A stretch of DNA of 5,696 nt from Pseudopedobacter sp040392825 (GTDB taxonomy: Bacteria; Bacteroidota; Bacteroidia; Sphingobacteriales; Sphingobacteriaceae). Below the pieces are notes generated by a model. The model had not been told where the DNA came from and did no database searches. It saw only the letters and a program-made list of their open reading frames with translations. The DNA is taken from positions 1 through 5,696 of the forward strand of contig NZ_JBEBVH010000248.1 in NCBI RefSeq assembly GCF_040392825.1, in the 5' to 3' direction. Of the stretch, positions 5,675 to 5,696 are shown one piece after another. Made by a program: the position numbers and the translations under genes. The stretch's first letter is position 1. The number at the start of each line of letters is the position of its first letter.

Positions 5675-5696
5675 GGTTTAAAATTGTTAGACGAAG

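Overview
The window looks like chromosomal DNA from a Bacteroidota (Bacteroidetes) bacterium. Three things point there: an ECF sigma / FecR-type anti-sigma / TonB-dependent receptor operon in which the receptor has both an STN domain and a carboxypeptidase-regulatory-like domain; AT-rich gene starts with no clear Shine-Dalgarno sequences; and a TTTG-N19-TAnnTTTG promoter, the form used by the primary sigma factor of this phylum, in front of a tRNA gene. A Sphingobacteriaceae-like host (Pedobacter or Sphingobacterium type) is plausible, but the sequence does not prove it below phylum level.

Layout. Bases 1-93 read on the + strand as the last 30 codons of an unidentified gene that starts outside the window. 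Bases 94-430 hold no gene I can support. This stretch carries an unusual crowd of short perfect palindromes and inverted repeats (about 242-374). Bases 431-614 are a complete tRNA-Phe(GAA) unit on the - strand: promoter (584-614), tRNA (470-542) and intrinsic terminator (431-462). The rest, 658-5674, is one compact - strand gene cluster with short gaps (6-24 bases). In transcription order it encodes an ECF sigma factor (5674-5126), a 36-residue acidic small ORF (5101-4991), a FecR-like membrane anti-sigma factor (4984-4001), a TonB-dependent outer-membrane receptor with an N-terminal signalling domain (3983-1344), and a lipoprotein with a head-GIN/DUF2807 adhesin-like repeat fold (1326-658).

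How the genes fit together. By analogy with FecI-FecR-FecA cell-surface signalling, ligand binding to the receptor would be passed through its periplasmic STN domain to the C-terminal domain of FecR. FecR would then release or activate the sigma factor, which would transcribe this operon or other targets. There is no SusD-like partner. The last gene is instead a small surface- or periplasm-facing GIN lipoprotein. The substrate cannot be read from the sequence. The two least ordinary points are the acidic micro-ORF between the sigma and anti-sigma genes and the GIN lipoprotein as the receptor's downstream partner. No promoter for the operon can be seen, because only 22 bases lie upstream of the sigma gene, and there is no convincing terminator after the last gene, so some read-through into the tRNA unit is possible.
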